Shown here: positions 41,114 to 52,140 of the stretch, in pieces
Layout of the letters: each line of letters starts with the position of its first letter
Position numbering within the stretch: position 1 is the first letter of the stretch
DNA from: Galeruca laticollis
Taxonomy: Eukaryota > Arthropoda > Insecta > Coleoptera > Chrysomelidae
Reading direction: 5' to 3'
Length of the DNA stretch: 64,000 bases
Assembly (NCBI GenBank): GCA_963921935.1
Contig: OY998184.1
Location: forward strand, 28,573,567-28,637,566
The notes under the pieces: model-generated
What the model saw: only the letters and a program-made list of their open reading frames with translations
Told to the model about the DNA's origin: nothing
Databases searched by the model: none
Made by a program: the position numbers and the translations under genes

Positions 41114-41480
41114 TATACAGGGTGTTCCAGGAGATCATATCAAAAACTTGGGAGAGATAGACTAAAAACAATGAGGGTATTTCATATAAAAATGTTTCTT
41201 TACGCTCTTCGTTGACGAACTATCGGCCTATATTTTTATTTATAATTATTAAATGACTGATTGGAAATTAGTAAAATTTTAACCGTTTATAAACACCATA
41301 AATGCACACTTTTTGGCACGATAAACAAGTCTACACTATACTTGTGAACTCAGGTACGGACTAAGTTCAATGGTGAATGCGGCAATTTTTTGGTAAATAC
41401 AACTTTTTTCGGTTATTGTTAGAATTTTGAATGTAGTTTCAACAAATATCATTCCATTTTTATTACATCAACCGTAGATC
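41114..41480 (+). repeat. Single end of a mariner-type long-armed element or MITE
   Basis: TATACAGGGTGTTCCAGGAG at 41114 has the same terminal box as the long-armed elements and is followed by arm-like sequence, but no inverted partner was found nearby. It may be a solo end or truncated copy. Its right limit is uncertain. Confidence 0.5.
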
Positions 41481-41744
41481 ATTTATATTGACATGGATAA
41501 GGAATAGTTGTAAGATTTTAACATACGTTGTACGCTAACTTGTGTAACGTACTTTTATCATCAATTTTCTTCTATCGTTAAAAATTAACGATATTCTTCT
41601 CTCTCTTTGAGATTTTGCAGTTTACGTATTTGTATCTGAGCACGTGAGTCGTGAATAAAAGGTTGTGTCAGGTAGCAGGTATTATTGTGTTGTTTGGTTC
41701 ATAATGTTCTGTAACGAAGATTTGAGAGAAGCAGAACTAGGGCG

Positions 41745-42538
41745 GTGTTGTCGAGGATTTACATGATAATGTTGCTGGAAAGAGGTGACGACGAGAGTAG
41801 AGTTGAAAGTGAGCAGGAAGAAAGTGAGGCTAGTTTAGAAAAGAAAGAAAATATTCAACCGTTTTTTATTTGGAAGTATCGAACCAAAAAAATTGAGTTT
41901 CATGTTTCAAATTCAGGTTGGCAAAATGAATAAAGTTTGAACGCCAATATGGGATGAAGATGGCGATATTTCTGACGCCGAAACTATTATTAGTGATCAC
42001 GAAACCGATTCAGAAAAAGACAAAAGTGACAGAGATAAAAATTATGAAAGCCGGGAGTCAGAAATAAGTAGCGAGGAAGAAATTGATCTGAATGAAGTGG
42101 TAAGCAACTATAATTACAGAAAAAATAGTAAAAATGGTCAAAACAAGCTCCTGTCCCAAGTCGCACTCTGGAGTCAAATATAGTTTAACATCTACCTGGT
42201 CTTTCTGGATCAGCGCGAGTACACAAGCCGACGACGCCTGTTGCAACCTTCATGGTATTAATTGATGATACAATCCTTGATCAGATTATTGAGATGACAA
42301 ATGAAAAAATAACAAGCTTGCAAGCAAATTACGTCGCCAAAGCTCTAGAGTGTATTTTCTTCAATCACGTTGACAGAACTGAAATGTTGGCTTTTTTTGG
42401 TCTTCTGTATTTGGCAGGTGTGTCCAAGTCAATCAATGAAGATATCAATTCTCTGTTTGCATGTGGCACAGGCCGTGATAGATTTCGCTGTGTAATGACT
42501 GCAAAAAGGTTTAGTTTTTTACTAACTGTTGTTTGAGT
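41745..42538 (+). pseudogene. piggyBac-like transposase, N-terminal half only
   Basis: An acidic N-terminal region (ESEQEESEASLEKKEN, then further frames with SEISSEEEIDLNEV) is followed by a 95-codon frame at 42252-42536 with IDDTILDQIIEMTNEK, TEMLAFFGLLYLAGV and FRCVMTAKRFSFLL, the usual start of the piggyBac DDE domain. TGA at 42534-42536 and loss of all later motifs show the gene is cut. The catalytic Asp residues lie downstream of the break, so they are absent. At least two frameshifts occur in the N-terminal part. Confidence 0.85.
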
Positions 42539-43238
42539 TCAGAGGTAATTCCCCTACCTGACTATGGAATTTGTGTATTTTAGTTGCAAGCAGTCTGACT
42601 GTCAGCAATTATTCATTTATTGAATTTAGAAATAACTTGCTCGCTTGATAACTTTTATAAAGTAATTAATGTGATTATTAGTTTTGGGTTAATAGTGACA
42701 ATGGCACAAAATTTGCAGCATGGATGATTATATATGTTTATTTACAAATAATTACAATTACAAATCACCAAAAAGATAATATATTAGAATTACAAAACTA
42801 TTAAAACCAATGTATAAACAGCGAGAAAAAATACATTACAATAAATTAACACAGATAGAAAATGTAGAACGTATTTCTTTACAAAAATGTAAATAAACAA
42901 ATAAACAGGGGAGGCTAATTACCTATTGTGGCTTATTTTGGATCACTGTAACCTTTTAAGATCTATGAGGTTGAACATAGGCAGAATGATCCTATATGTC
43001 GCCACTTAATTGGCAGTTTTGATTTCCTTAACATAATGTTAATTTAACTTTCCTTATACACATATATACCTTTTCATATTAGCAATCAATAATTTCATTA
43101 TTATCCTTAGTTTCTAGAGTTTTTACATATTTTTTAAATATGTTTTTTAGCAAACTGATAGAATTTAATCTTCTTATATGAGTCTTATACGTTTCTGGAA
43201 GAGAGTTAAACAAACGGGGTGCTATGAATTCGAAGTAC

Positions 43239-45995
43239 CTAGTTCCTACTGTTTTTTCGCTGTGTTGGTTTGGACAAAATCTTTTGTTTTATTTCTAGTA
43301 TGATAATTGTGACCAGGAGATTGTATGAGCGATTTTTAAATAAGTAAACAACTGAACTAAAAATATATAGATGCCTTACGGACATGATATTAGTTTCGTT
43401 AAAAAGTTGGTTTGTACTATAGGTTAAATCTTTATAATGCATTATTTTTAGAATTTTTCTTTGCAGAATTTCAACCTGCTCTAGATGAGTAGGCACAGTT
43501 CCTCCCCAACCTAATATGCCATATCTAAGACGTGATTCTACAAGAGCATGATATATGATTCTCAGATGCTGTAAGTCCAGTACTCTCCTTATATATTAGA
43601 ATTTATACAATAAACATCTCAGTGTCTTAGCTACTTCACGTAAGTGAGATGTCCATCGTAGATGTGAGTCTATTGTTAGTCCGAGATACTTTATTTCGTA
43701 TTTCAGAGAAATATCAATATGTATGTTGTTAATAGTAACAGTCATTTTTTTATAAGGAGGCAGTTTGTGTTTGTAACTCGTGAAAGGTACAATAAATGTT
43801 TTCGAATAGTTGACTGTTAAAATTTTATGTCTCAAGATATCAAATAAATGTTTTAGATCGGTTTCTATTTTTTGTTTGAGGCCTTCCCACGTACTGTCTG
43901 TATATATTATAGCAGTATCATCCGCGAATCTTATTATTTTACCTGTAGAATTATAAGAGAATAAATCATTGATATACATATTAAACAGTATTGGTCCCAG
44001 CACAGTTCCCTGGGGAACCCCGAACAATATATTTTTTTCCGTGCTGACCTTATCGTTCATCCTTACCATTTGTGTCCTATTTTTTAGATAGCTTTCAAAG
44101 AATTTATGAGGCAAACCACGTATTCCTGCATCCCCCAGGACGTCCAACAACTGTTCATGACTCACAGTGTCAAACTCCTTCGCCATATCCACAAATACAA
44201 CTACCGTTGGTTTAGTTTCATCAACAGAACTGTACACAGAAGAAAGCAATGTCTCAATTGCATCATTAGTAGAACGTCCTTCTTGAAAGCCAAATTGATG
44301 ATGTGATAATGATTTGTGGTTGGCTATGAATTTAGTTAATCTTTTTTTCACAGCTTTTTCCATTAGCTTTGTCAATGTCGTAATGAGTGATATGGGCCGA
44401 TAGTTGCACATCTTGGCCTTGTTGTCCTTTTTGTAGATTGGGGTTACTACAGCTTTTTTAAAAATAGTGGGACATACGCCTTCTGCAAAGATCAAGTTTA
44501 TTATGTCGGCTATAGGTTTAGTCAACTGTTAACTTAATTTTTTAAATATTTCTGCTCGCAGATTGTCTATGCCTGGAGCCTTGTTTGCTTTCAGAGATAC
44601 TATTGAGTCTCTTATCTCTTCCGTAGTTACAGGCATCCAATAAAAGGTCTCAGAATTTTTAGATCGCCGAGGAGGGGGTTTAGTCGGTACGGTTATTTTT
44701 TGTGCCAAGTTACAGAGTAACTGTTAAATTCGTCTGCCATATCTGATTTGGATGTTATTTTTTCGTCTTTTTCATTAATTATAAAATTAATATCATTTTT
44801 TGTTTTATTTTTGTTGTTAACTAGGTTCCATATATATTTTTTATTACTCCCATTTTTTGTACTTCGGTTCGGTAGTAGTTTTGCTCCATTATTTTAATTA
44901 GGTTATTCACGCGTTTGCGGTAAGTGATATATATTTCTCGTTTCTCCACATTATTCAGATCTTGCTGAAATTCTCTGTAGATATTATTTTTAGTATGAAT
45001 TGCATTCACAAGTCCTGCCGTAATCCACTTTTGACGCTTTATATAATTTTTTTCAATTTTTATTTCTTTTGTATGTTTTCCTATTAAAATACTTAAGATA
45101 TTTAGCAATTCTTCAGCTTTTTTCTTTATTTCCTCTATATTAAAGTAATATTATCAATTATAATTTTGCAGATCATGTCTGGTTTTTTCATAGTTTATGT
45201 ATGTTTTATACTTAATCGTTTCAGAGTTTCTACAAATAGTTTTTATAGGAAGGCTCAGTAGAGTAGCTCGATGGTCTGTTATATTATTTTCATACTTTGC
45301 TGCAGTGACATTTTCAAAACATTCTGTGACTGTTCTCAGAAAGATATGGTCCAAGCAACTACGTGAATGATTTTTTATGCGTGTGTATTTATTTATCATT
45401 GAGTGTAAATAATATTCATATAATAGGTTTAGTTATGTGTTGACAATATCGTTTTCATCTCTTATATTTATATTAATATCGCCAATCAATAAATGAAAAT
45501 CTAATAAAGAGTTATTAATTTGTTTGAGATAATTCTCTAAACACGAAACAAAGGTGAGTTGGACGGTGAACGATAAATATTTGTTAACAAAATATGTTTA
45601 TTATTGTTAAAATTTATTTTTATCTGCAGAGCCTTTGAGTTTCCAATGTTGATAGTTGCGCTATCTGCACTTAAACTGTTTTTTACATATACTACGTCTC
45701 CATCATTTTTATTTAGTTGTCCTTTGTTATAAAATGTTCTATATCCGTTCATACTAAAAATATCAACGTCATCAATTTGAAAAGTTTCCGTTAGTACAAT
45801 ACAATCAAAGCTGCAGTCCAATTGTTCTAACATTATTTTAAATTCATCTATATGTGCATTTAGACTGCAAATATTTTGATGTATTACACTAAGAGAACTT
45901 CTATCGTTTTTGAAATATTTGTTCACTTCTTTCGAACTATAACATTCTAAAGTGTTGTAGAATTCGTAATTTATGTCTCGAATATAATCATCCAT
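43239..45995 (-). pseudogene. Non-LTR retrotransposon ORF2: endonuclease and reverse transcriptase
   Basis: 45995-45537: APE-type endonuclease start (SVIHQNICSLNAHIDEF, then VLTETF with the catalytic Glu). 45399-45154: its end (SCLDHIFLR, ITDHRATLLSL). 45108-44821: linker (KRQKWITAGL, NYYRTEVQKMG). 44525-43596: a 309-codon unbroken reverse transcriptase with NYRPISLITTLTKLMEKAV, VVVFVDMAKEFDTVSH (first catalytic Asp), GVPQGTVLGPILFNMYINDL and FADDTAII (catalytic pair). 43496-43239: thumb/C-terminal part. No RNase H follows, as in CR1/L2-type elements. Open stretches are separated by stops or frameshifts at about 45530-45400, 45150, 44820-44530 and 43590-43500. Confidence 0.88.
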
Positions 45996-46501
45996 TTGTA
46001 AATTATTCCAGTGATACTAGACCTATTTTAAAAGAAGGCTATTGACAAATAGATACAGAAAAGCTGTTTAAATTTAATAAAAGCTGAACCAAACACAGAA
46101 GAGTCAACAAAACTAAATACAAAAGAAGTTATAGAAATATAACAAACAGAAAAGGAAATATTAGCTTTTTAAAAATTTTTAAGAAAAATGAGCAGATGTG
46201 CAATAGAAAAAAATTAAGATTTATCGCTGCCTGAGCGCAATCTTCCTCTGTCTTCTTTTAGTTTCTGTTGTTCTGGGAGTACATCCTGTTCATGATTGGC
46301 GTTGGTTTTGCTTGATAAGTCCAGAAGTATAGGCTTACTGGTAGTTGGTTTGTTGTTCTTTCCTCTTATTTCATCGGTTTTTTCAGGTGTTTCCCTTGGT
46401 GTGTCGTTCTGTTGATAGTTTATTTGTCCCCTTTAACTTTTTACAATTTTTAAGAATTTCAATTTTTTTTTAGGTAGGGCACTAATTCTATATTAACTGG
46501 T

Positions 46502-46900
46502 CTATTTCCTGAATTTCCGTTGATAAAAATTATTAATATCTTCAACATTAATATCAATATCCAGTAGACTTTTAAGAGAGTGTTGTATAATATTGAGTGA
46601 GATCTTATCGTACTTCAGACCAAAAATCAAAACATTATTCTTCTTAGCTCCCCTTTCTATAGCCTCTACTTTTACCCTTAGATTTTCGTTTTTACTTTCG
46701 AGTTCAGTTATTCGTTTATTCAGCTTCTCCAGTTTCAAAAGAATTCTAGTCCCGCAAGCATCTATTTTATTTGTCCTTTCTTTAGTAATTTCTGTTCTGT
46801 TCGTAAGAATTTCTTGCCTTAGACTCTGAATACCTTTTGTATAACTTTGTGCATTTTTTACATTTCCATTACTAGTCATAGTTGCTTTTATAACAAGCAC
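46502..46900 (-). pseudogene. Non-LTR retrotransposon ORF1 (coiled-coil nucleic-acid-binding protein)
   Basis: 132 codons with a long Leu/Glu/Lys heptad region (LKLEKLNKRITELESKNEN) followed by KKNNVLIFGLKYD, the start of an RRM-like domain typical of CR1/L2/Jockey ORF1 proteins. The stop after FYQRKFRK cuts the domain short, and the ORF2 start is about 500 bp away, so the C-terminus is probably lost to a frameshift. Confidence 0.75.
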
Positions 46901-47329
46901 AAAAAGGTTTTATGTCTTCTTGCTGCAAAAGTTGAACGGTGGAGCTACCTTTGGTGGAATAGGTACTCCGCCGTAAATTTAATTAGTTATAGAAACCGAA
47001 GTTAAATCGAGGTAAATATAGTCGGAACACTCGTAAATTATTGGAATGTGATTAAAAAAAGGAGTTATTACTTGCCCACAATTGCTCGCGGTCCAAACAT
47101 TTAGATGAAACAGATACACTAGTTTGCACAATTTAAAAACTTCTACAATCATGAATTTTTGGTACTATTTAAGCACAAAGGCAAAATATGTGATGGATGG
47201 AGCTCTGCTCCACCACTGTTTCCGGGTTTACATCTGTAAAGCGTACGAAAAAGTCGGCGTTGTCGGTGAACGAGAAAGGAATAATAAACAATGTTTATAA
47301 TTACTTATGAACTGAAAATCCTTCAGGTT

Positions 47330-47910
47330 CTGTTGATGACATTGTTGCAAAGACAAGTAATATGACATATGACAGGCGTAAGCAAATTAACAATATACAA
47401 AATTAGAAGTGAAGCGAAAAGTGGAGTTATTAAATCCGCAAAGAAAAATGCGTACGGTAAAAAGAAAGTTGAATTCACAGAACAAATTAAAAACGCAATA
47501 AGAAGAAAAGTGCACAAATTTTATTTTAGGAAATAAATCCCAACACTAGCTAAAACTTGAAATGGATAAAGATCCATATTTCCCAAAAATGGGCCGAACG
47601 AAACTACGGGAAACGCTACAGGAATTTAAATTTGACTGGACAAAACAAAATAGAAAAGCGATTCTAATTGACAAAATTATTTGTTGGAGACGGAGATATG
47701 AGAACAATTTTTAAATTACGTGCCGAAGACAAACCAATATTTTACTTGGATGAAACCTGGGTGAATGAAGGCTACACTGTCAGTAAAAGTAAAATGTGGC
47801 AGGATACCAAAATTAAATCTTCACGACCGGCTTTTTTGGAAGGATTATCTACAGGATTGAAGAGTCAATCCGGTAAGGGACGACGTCTAATCATAACTCA
47901 TATTGGATAG
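47330..47910 (+). pseudogene. IS630-type DDE transposase fragment, same family as 23407-24745
   Basis: Frames in succession read SGSVDDIVAKTS, then FTEQIKNAIRRKVHKFYF, MDKDPYFPKMGRTKLRETL, and an 80-codon open stretch (47668-47907) with FYLDETWVNEGYTVSKS (first Asp) and LSTGLKSQSGKGRRLIITHIG. Homology stops at TAG 47908, before the second Asp. Three or more frame changes. It is a different copy, with clear sequence differences from the one at 23407. Confidence 0.8.
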
Positions 47911-48527
47911 AGATCAAATAGTAGCTAGCCGAAAGCGACCAAAGTATGAGCAATTGACTTCCTTTTTTCTTATCTATCAATTAAATTCCGCATCGCATGA
48001 CAAAACGTAAATAAATTCACAAGGTTTAATGTATATTGTAGAAAGTATTGAAATATTCAGAATAACATTAAGATTTTGACATCCGTATTTAAAATCGCCG
48101 ACATTTTCATCACGACTATATCAGATTTGCCAAAACGCAAGGCCATTAAATAGTGTAAAAATATGTAGGTAGGTATGGTGTGTGTGTGTGCATTGCATTT
48201 CTTTCTACGGCAGCCGTTCACCAGCATTCACGTTAGTTTTGTATAATTTGTATGCGGCATACCTAAATAAAGTAGAAGTAATTGTTACGAACATTCAATT
48301 TTAATAGCACTTTTCATCACATGACATGAAATCCGTTATTTTGTGTTTTTCCATGTTTCGATTAACATCTTTGCTCCCAAATTTCACATCTTTATTTGGT
48401 TATGCCGTGCTGATGAGGCAAAATGAGCCAGAAACATGCATGTCCACGGTTACCACTCTATTTCAGTAGCCCTTTACTTTGCGTGAATTACCCATGATTC
48501 TCTTTGTTGTTATTTATATATATATAT
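47911..48527. other. No recognisable gene
   Basis: AT-rich spacer with a short TG-rich run near 48178-48192. It ends in an ATATATAT stretch directly before the solo LTR. Confidence 0.4.
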
Positions 48528-49310
48528 TGAACCAGATATCTTAGATAATAAGAGAAGTAGTATTATAAAATTAAGTTTGCTAGTATGAAATATATATGAA
48601 AATAACATAATTTAAGAAAACAAGTAAAAAGGAAACACTTTTCTTAATTTAAACAACATATCAAATAAAGATATATTAAATAACAGCCAATAACAATATA
48701 ATAAATAAGGAATTACCTCAATGATAACATACTTACGCTACTCTCGCTATCTTGTAATCGCATAAATCTAGTGATTGAAATTTCATAATGCAATAACTAT
48801 GTCCATTTGTATATAATTTCTATTTTTCTATCCATGTATATAACTCATTTCTTTCCACAGCAATTTGTATGATATATAACTATGATTTATAGATAAATTC
48901 TCTTATGTGTTTTAACCATTCAATTGTTTTCATCGTCAACAAACTGTGTTGTATAATATAGATGCTTCTTACGTATCATAATTGTTTGTTTCATGCTAAA
49001 GCGCATGACTAGTTTTTCACGCATGCGCATTTATGATATTATTAAAATCAATAAATAGGTACAATATAACCATTGGCGTCGCATATTATTTTATCAAATA
49101 AATATTGCATTGATAATTAAATTGATTTCAAATAATGTGTTTTCTTTTTATTTCAACTATTACAACAGTATAAATTGCCAGGACTCAAAGGGAAAATGGA
49201 TTTCATGCTCCCGAATAATCTAATTAAAATAAATTATTAAACAAATATTAAAAACAAACTGAGCTAGCCAAACTAAAACAAAAATTCTAAATTATAAACA
49301 TATACATTTA
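48528..49310 (+). repeat. Solo LTR, opposite orientation and diverged from the adjacent gypsy LTR
   Basis: It begins TGAACCAGATATC, identical to the LTR start of the 49433-59174 element, and runs in the same order (CATACTAG-like block, GAAACACTTTTCTTAATTTA, ATGCGCATGACTAGTTTTT, CTGAGCTAGCCAAACTAAA) but on the plus strand. It lacks about 0.9 kb of internal LTR sequence, so it is either a deleted copy or a related subfamily. It has no internal retrotransposon region. Its left flank is also an ATATATAT run. Confidence 0.85.
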
Positions 49311-49351
49311 AATCATCTACAATAAAAGTAAGTATAATATCACATAAATGT

Positions 49352-49356
<5 letters not shown>

Positions 49357-49432
<76 letters not shown>
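49357..49432. repeat. (AT)n microsatellite, left flank of the gypsy element
   Basis: About 38 AT units directly abutting the 3' LTR. Confidence 0.95.
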
Positions 49433-49436
<4 letters not shown>

Positions 49437-51179
49437 CTATTTTTGTGACTGTATAATTTTAATTTTAATTTAGTTTGGCTAGCTCAGTTATTTATTATTA
49501 TTTCGTTTTGTAACATTTATTATATATTTATTATTTCTGGAGCATGAAACCCTTTTTACTCTTTGAGTCCTGGCTTTTTATAATGTTGTATTTGTTTAAA
49601 TAAAAAGAAAACACTTTATTTTTAAATAGATTTAATTTTAAATTCAATATTTTATATTTGATAATAATAATTTGAGACGCCTATGGTTATATTATACCTA
49701 CTTATTTATTTTGATAATTTCTTCAGTGCACGTGCGTGAAAAAACTAGTCATGCGCTTTAGCATAAAACGAACAATTCTTACACGAAAGAAGCATCTATA
49801 CATGTACACATAGTTTGTTAACAATGCAGACAAACGAATGGTTCAAACACATAAAAGAATTTATATATAAATCATAGTTATATATGATACAAATTGCTGT
49901 GGAAAGAAAATAGTTATCTACATAGATGGAAATATAGGAATTATATACAGATGGACATAGTTATTACATTGATAAAATTTCAAGCACCATATTTATGCGA
50001 TTACAACATGGCGTAAGTACATAATTTAATTTATTTAAATTCGGCCTTTTTATTAACATTAACGATTTATGCAATTAATTAACTATATAAAGTCTGTTCT
50101 CTTTCTTTTTCAGATCGATCATATTCGCAAATGTTTATCAATTTATGAAATCAAGTACTTATTTGAGTATTTTGAGTTTTTACTCTGATTATTGGCAAAT
50201 AATATTTTAAACACACTGACCTGTTGTTCTTGAATTGGGATGAATGTCTCTGGACCCCAGGAATACTCCTCTGAAGCTCCACAAACCAAAATGATGAGAA
50301 ATTTCGAAGATTCTTGCCGAAAAACTTAAAAGAAAACAGTCTTTTGTTTTCTTTTAGGTCACTATTTCAAAGTTTACTTGTTGATTCACAATTTGTTCTG
50401 TCATATTTTATAACCAATAAAATATTGTCCTTTGCAATCAAATTAATTGATACTTCTTTCACTTGTTATAAAAGTTTCATACATACACTCTTTTACATTA
50501 TTAGTTCATTTATAGAGTTCCTATGAGTTTTTTTTATCATACAAATAAATTAAAGTTGGTTATACACAGATACATTCAAATGGTACAACATCCAATATTG
50601 TTATTGACAGTCTATCACTGTTACACTCATATTATTTATAAATATATATTCTTTTATGTTATTTGTCTATACTCTTTGCATTATATTATTTATAATAAAC
50701 TTTAACAAATTATTATTTATTGATTCAACGTTTATTTTATTTACCATATATCATTTGTATATATGTAATTATTTGTTTATCTATGAAAATCTATTGAATT
50801 ATATTCTATTCAATATTTGTATTTGTTTTTTATTCTTAAATTATTGATTATAATGAATTAACTATAATAATATTTGTTTTCATTTCAGATGAACAGCTGA
50901 TTATGTTATGGAAAATAATCTTCGTCTTAGGCAACTTTATTTACATCATTACATTGGTTAGGCAATCTCTATATTTTTTGTTATTATTGAGGTAATTTCT
51001 TTATCTATTATAATGTTATAGACAATTATTTAATATATCTTTACTTGATATGTTGTTTAAATTAAAAAAAGTGTTTCCTTTTTACTTGTTTTCTTAAATT
51101 ATATTATTTTCATATATTTTCATACTAGCAACATATTTTTATAGTACTAATTCTCTTACTATCTATGATATCTGGTTCA
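49433..51179 (-). repeat. 3' LTR of the gypsy element
   Basis: 1,747 bp. The outer end (TATACTATTTTTGTGACTG) is slightly eroded relative to TGAACTATTATTGAGACTG in the 5' LTR. It lacks the 178 bp present at about 58153-58330 of the 5' LTR, joining GAAAAACTT directly to AAAAGAAAACAG. Confidence 0.9.
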
Positions 51180-52140
51180 ATTCCCCTCAAATTTAAATTT
51201 AAATGATATCCATACCCTGTATATTTATTTAAATTTCAATTTTCTTATTATAAATGATTGATTTTATTTTATTCAAAAAAAAATTACCAATTTTATGGCA
51301 TAATCTTAATTTCTTTAACTTTGTTTCTCAAATATTTGTTCACATATTTCCTACTACAAAACCTATTTCTTTCAATAACTGTTTCCTAATTCTTTCCTTA
51401 AAATACACTTGATTAAGATCAATGTCAATTTATATTTTTAATATTACTCCATATAATACTTCTCTATTATCATTTCTTACTAACATCCACTTATATATCA
51501 ACTTATTTCTTTGTAATTACATTATACTTCTATATACTCCTCATATCAAATTTCTTTTCAATATTCATAATTCAATATAATTAATTCTTTCTTAAATTCA
51601 TATATATCAATATCAATTTCCTTATTCCCTCCTGTATTTTTAAGTAATCTATAAGATTCTAATTGACATTAAACATTACCTCCTATATTTTTAATCCATA
51701 TCATTCATTATTATCCTTTCCTATCCTTTATTACTTGCATCTTATTTCCTTATTTAAAAAATGTGAACTACTATTTGATACTTGAGTTATTCTTATTTTA
51801 TCCCCTCTATCCTATATTTTCATATTTTCCTTCTATTTAAAGCCAGTATTTCTTATAAATTGTTTTCTTTATTTGTTATATATTGATTTGCCATATTCAC
51901 AAATTTTTAAAATGTTTTAATTATAAGTTTTATCTAATAAAATTTATTCATTCATTCGTGTTTTTTAGGTTCTGAAGAAACAAACATGATGAATTTAATT
52001 GGATCATCAGCTGTCAAATGGAAAACAAAACTCTATCTACTATCTAATTATCTTTGTACATTACCTAATATTAAATTTTAAATCTATCCTTATGACTATT
52101 ATTTTCTTTTTTTCAAGTATTGTTCGTAACATAACATCAT
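51180..52140. other. Untranslated 3' region of the gypsy element
   Basis: T-rich on the plus strand, with no open frame over 60 codons in either direction. It contains the polypurine tract at its left end. It could be a vestige of a third gene but shows no motif. Confidence 0.6.

Larger units (their letters stand above)
42730..47235 (-). mobile_element. CR1/Jockey-like non-LTR retrotransposon, nearly full length
   Basis: ORF1 (46900-46502) and ORF2 pieces (45995 down to 43239) are in the expected order on the minus strand, with a 5' leader to about 47235 and a 3' UTR ending near an AATAAA (42742-42737). At about 4.5 kb it is close to full length, unlike the 5'-truncated pieces elsewhere in the window. 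A handful of stops and frameshifts make it inactive. Downstream of the piggyBac fragment, possibly inserted into it. Confidence 0.87.
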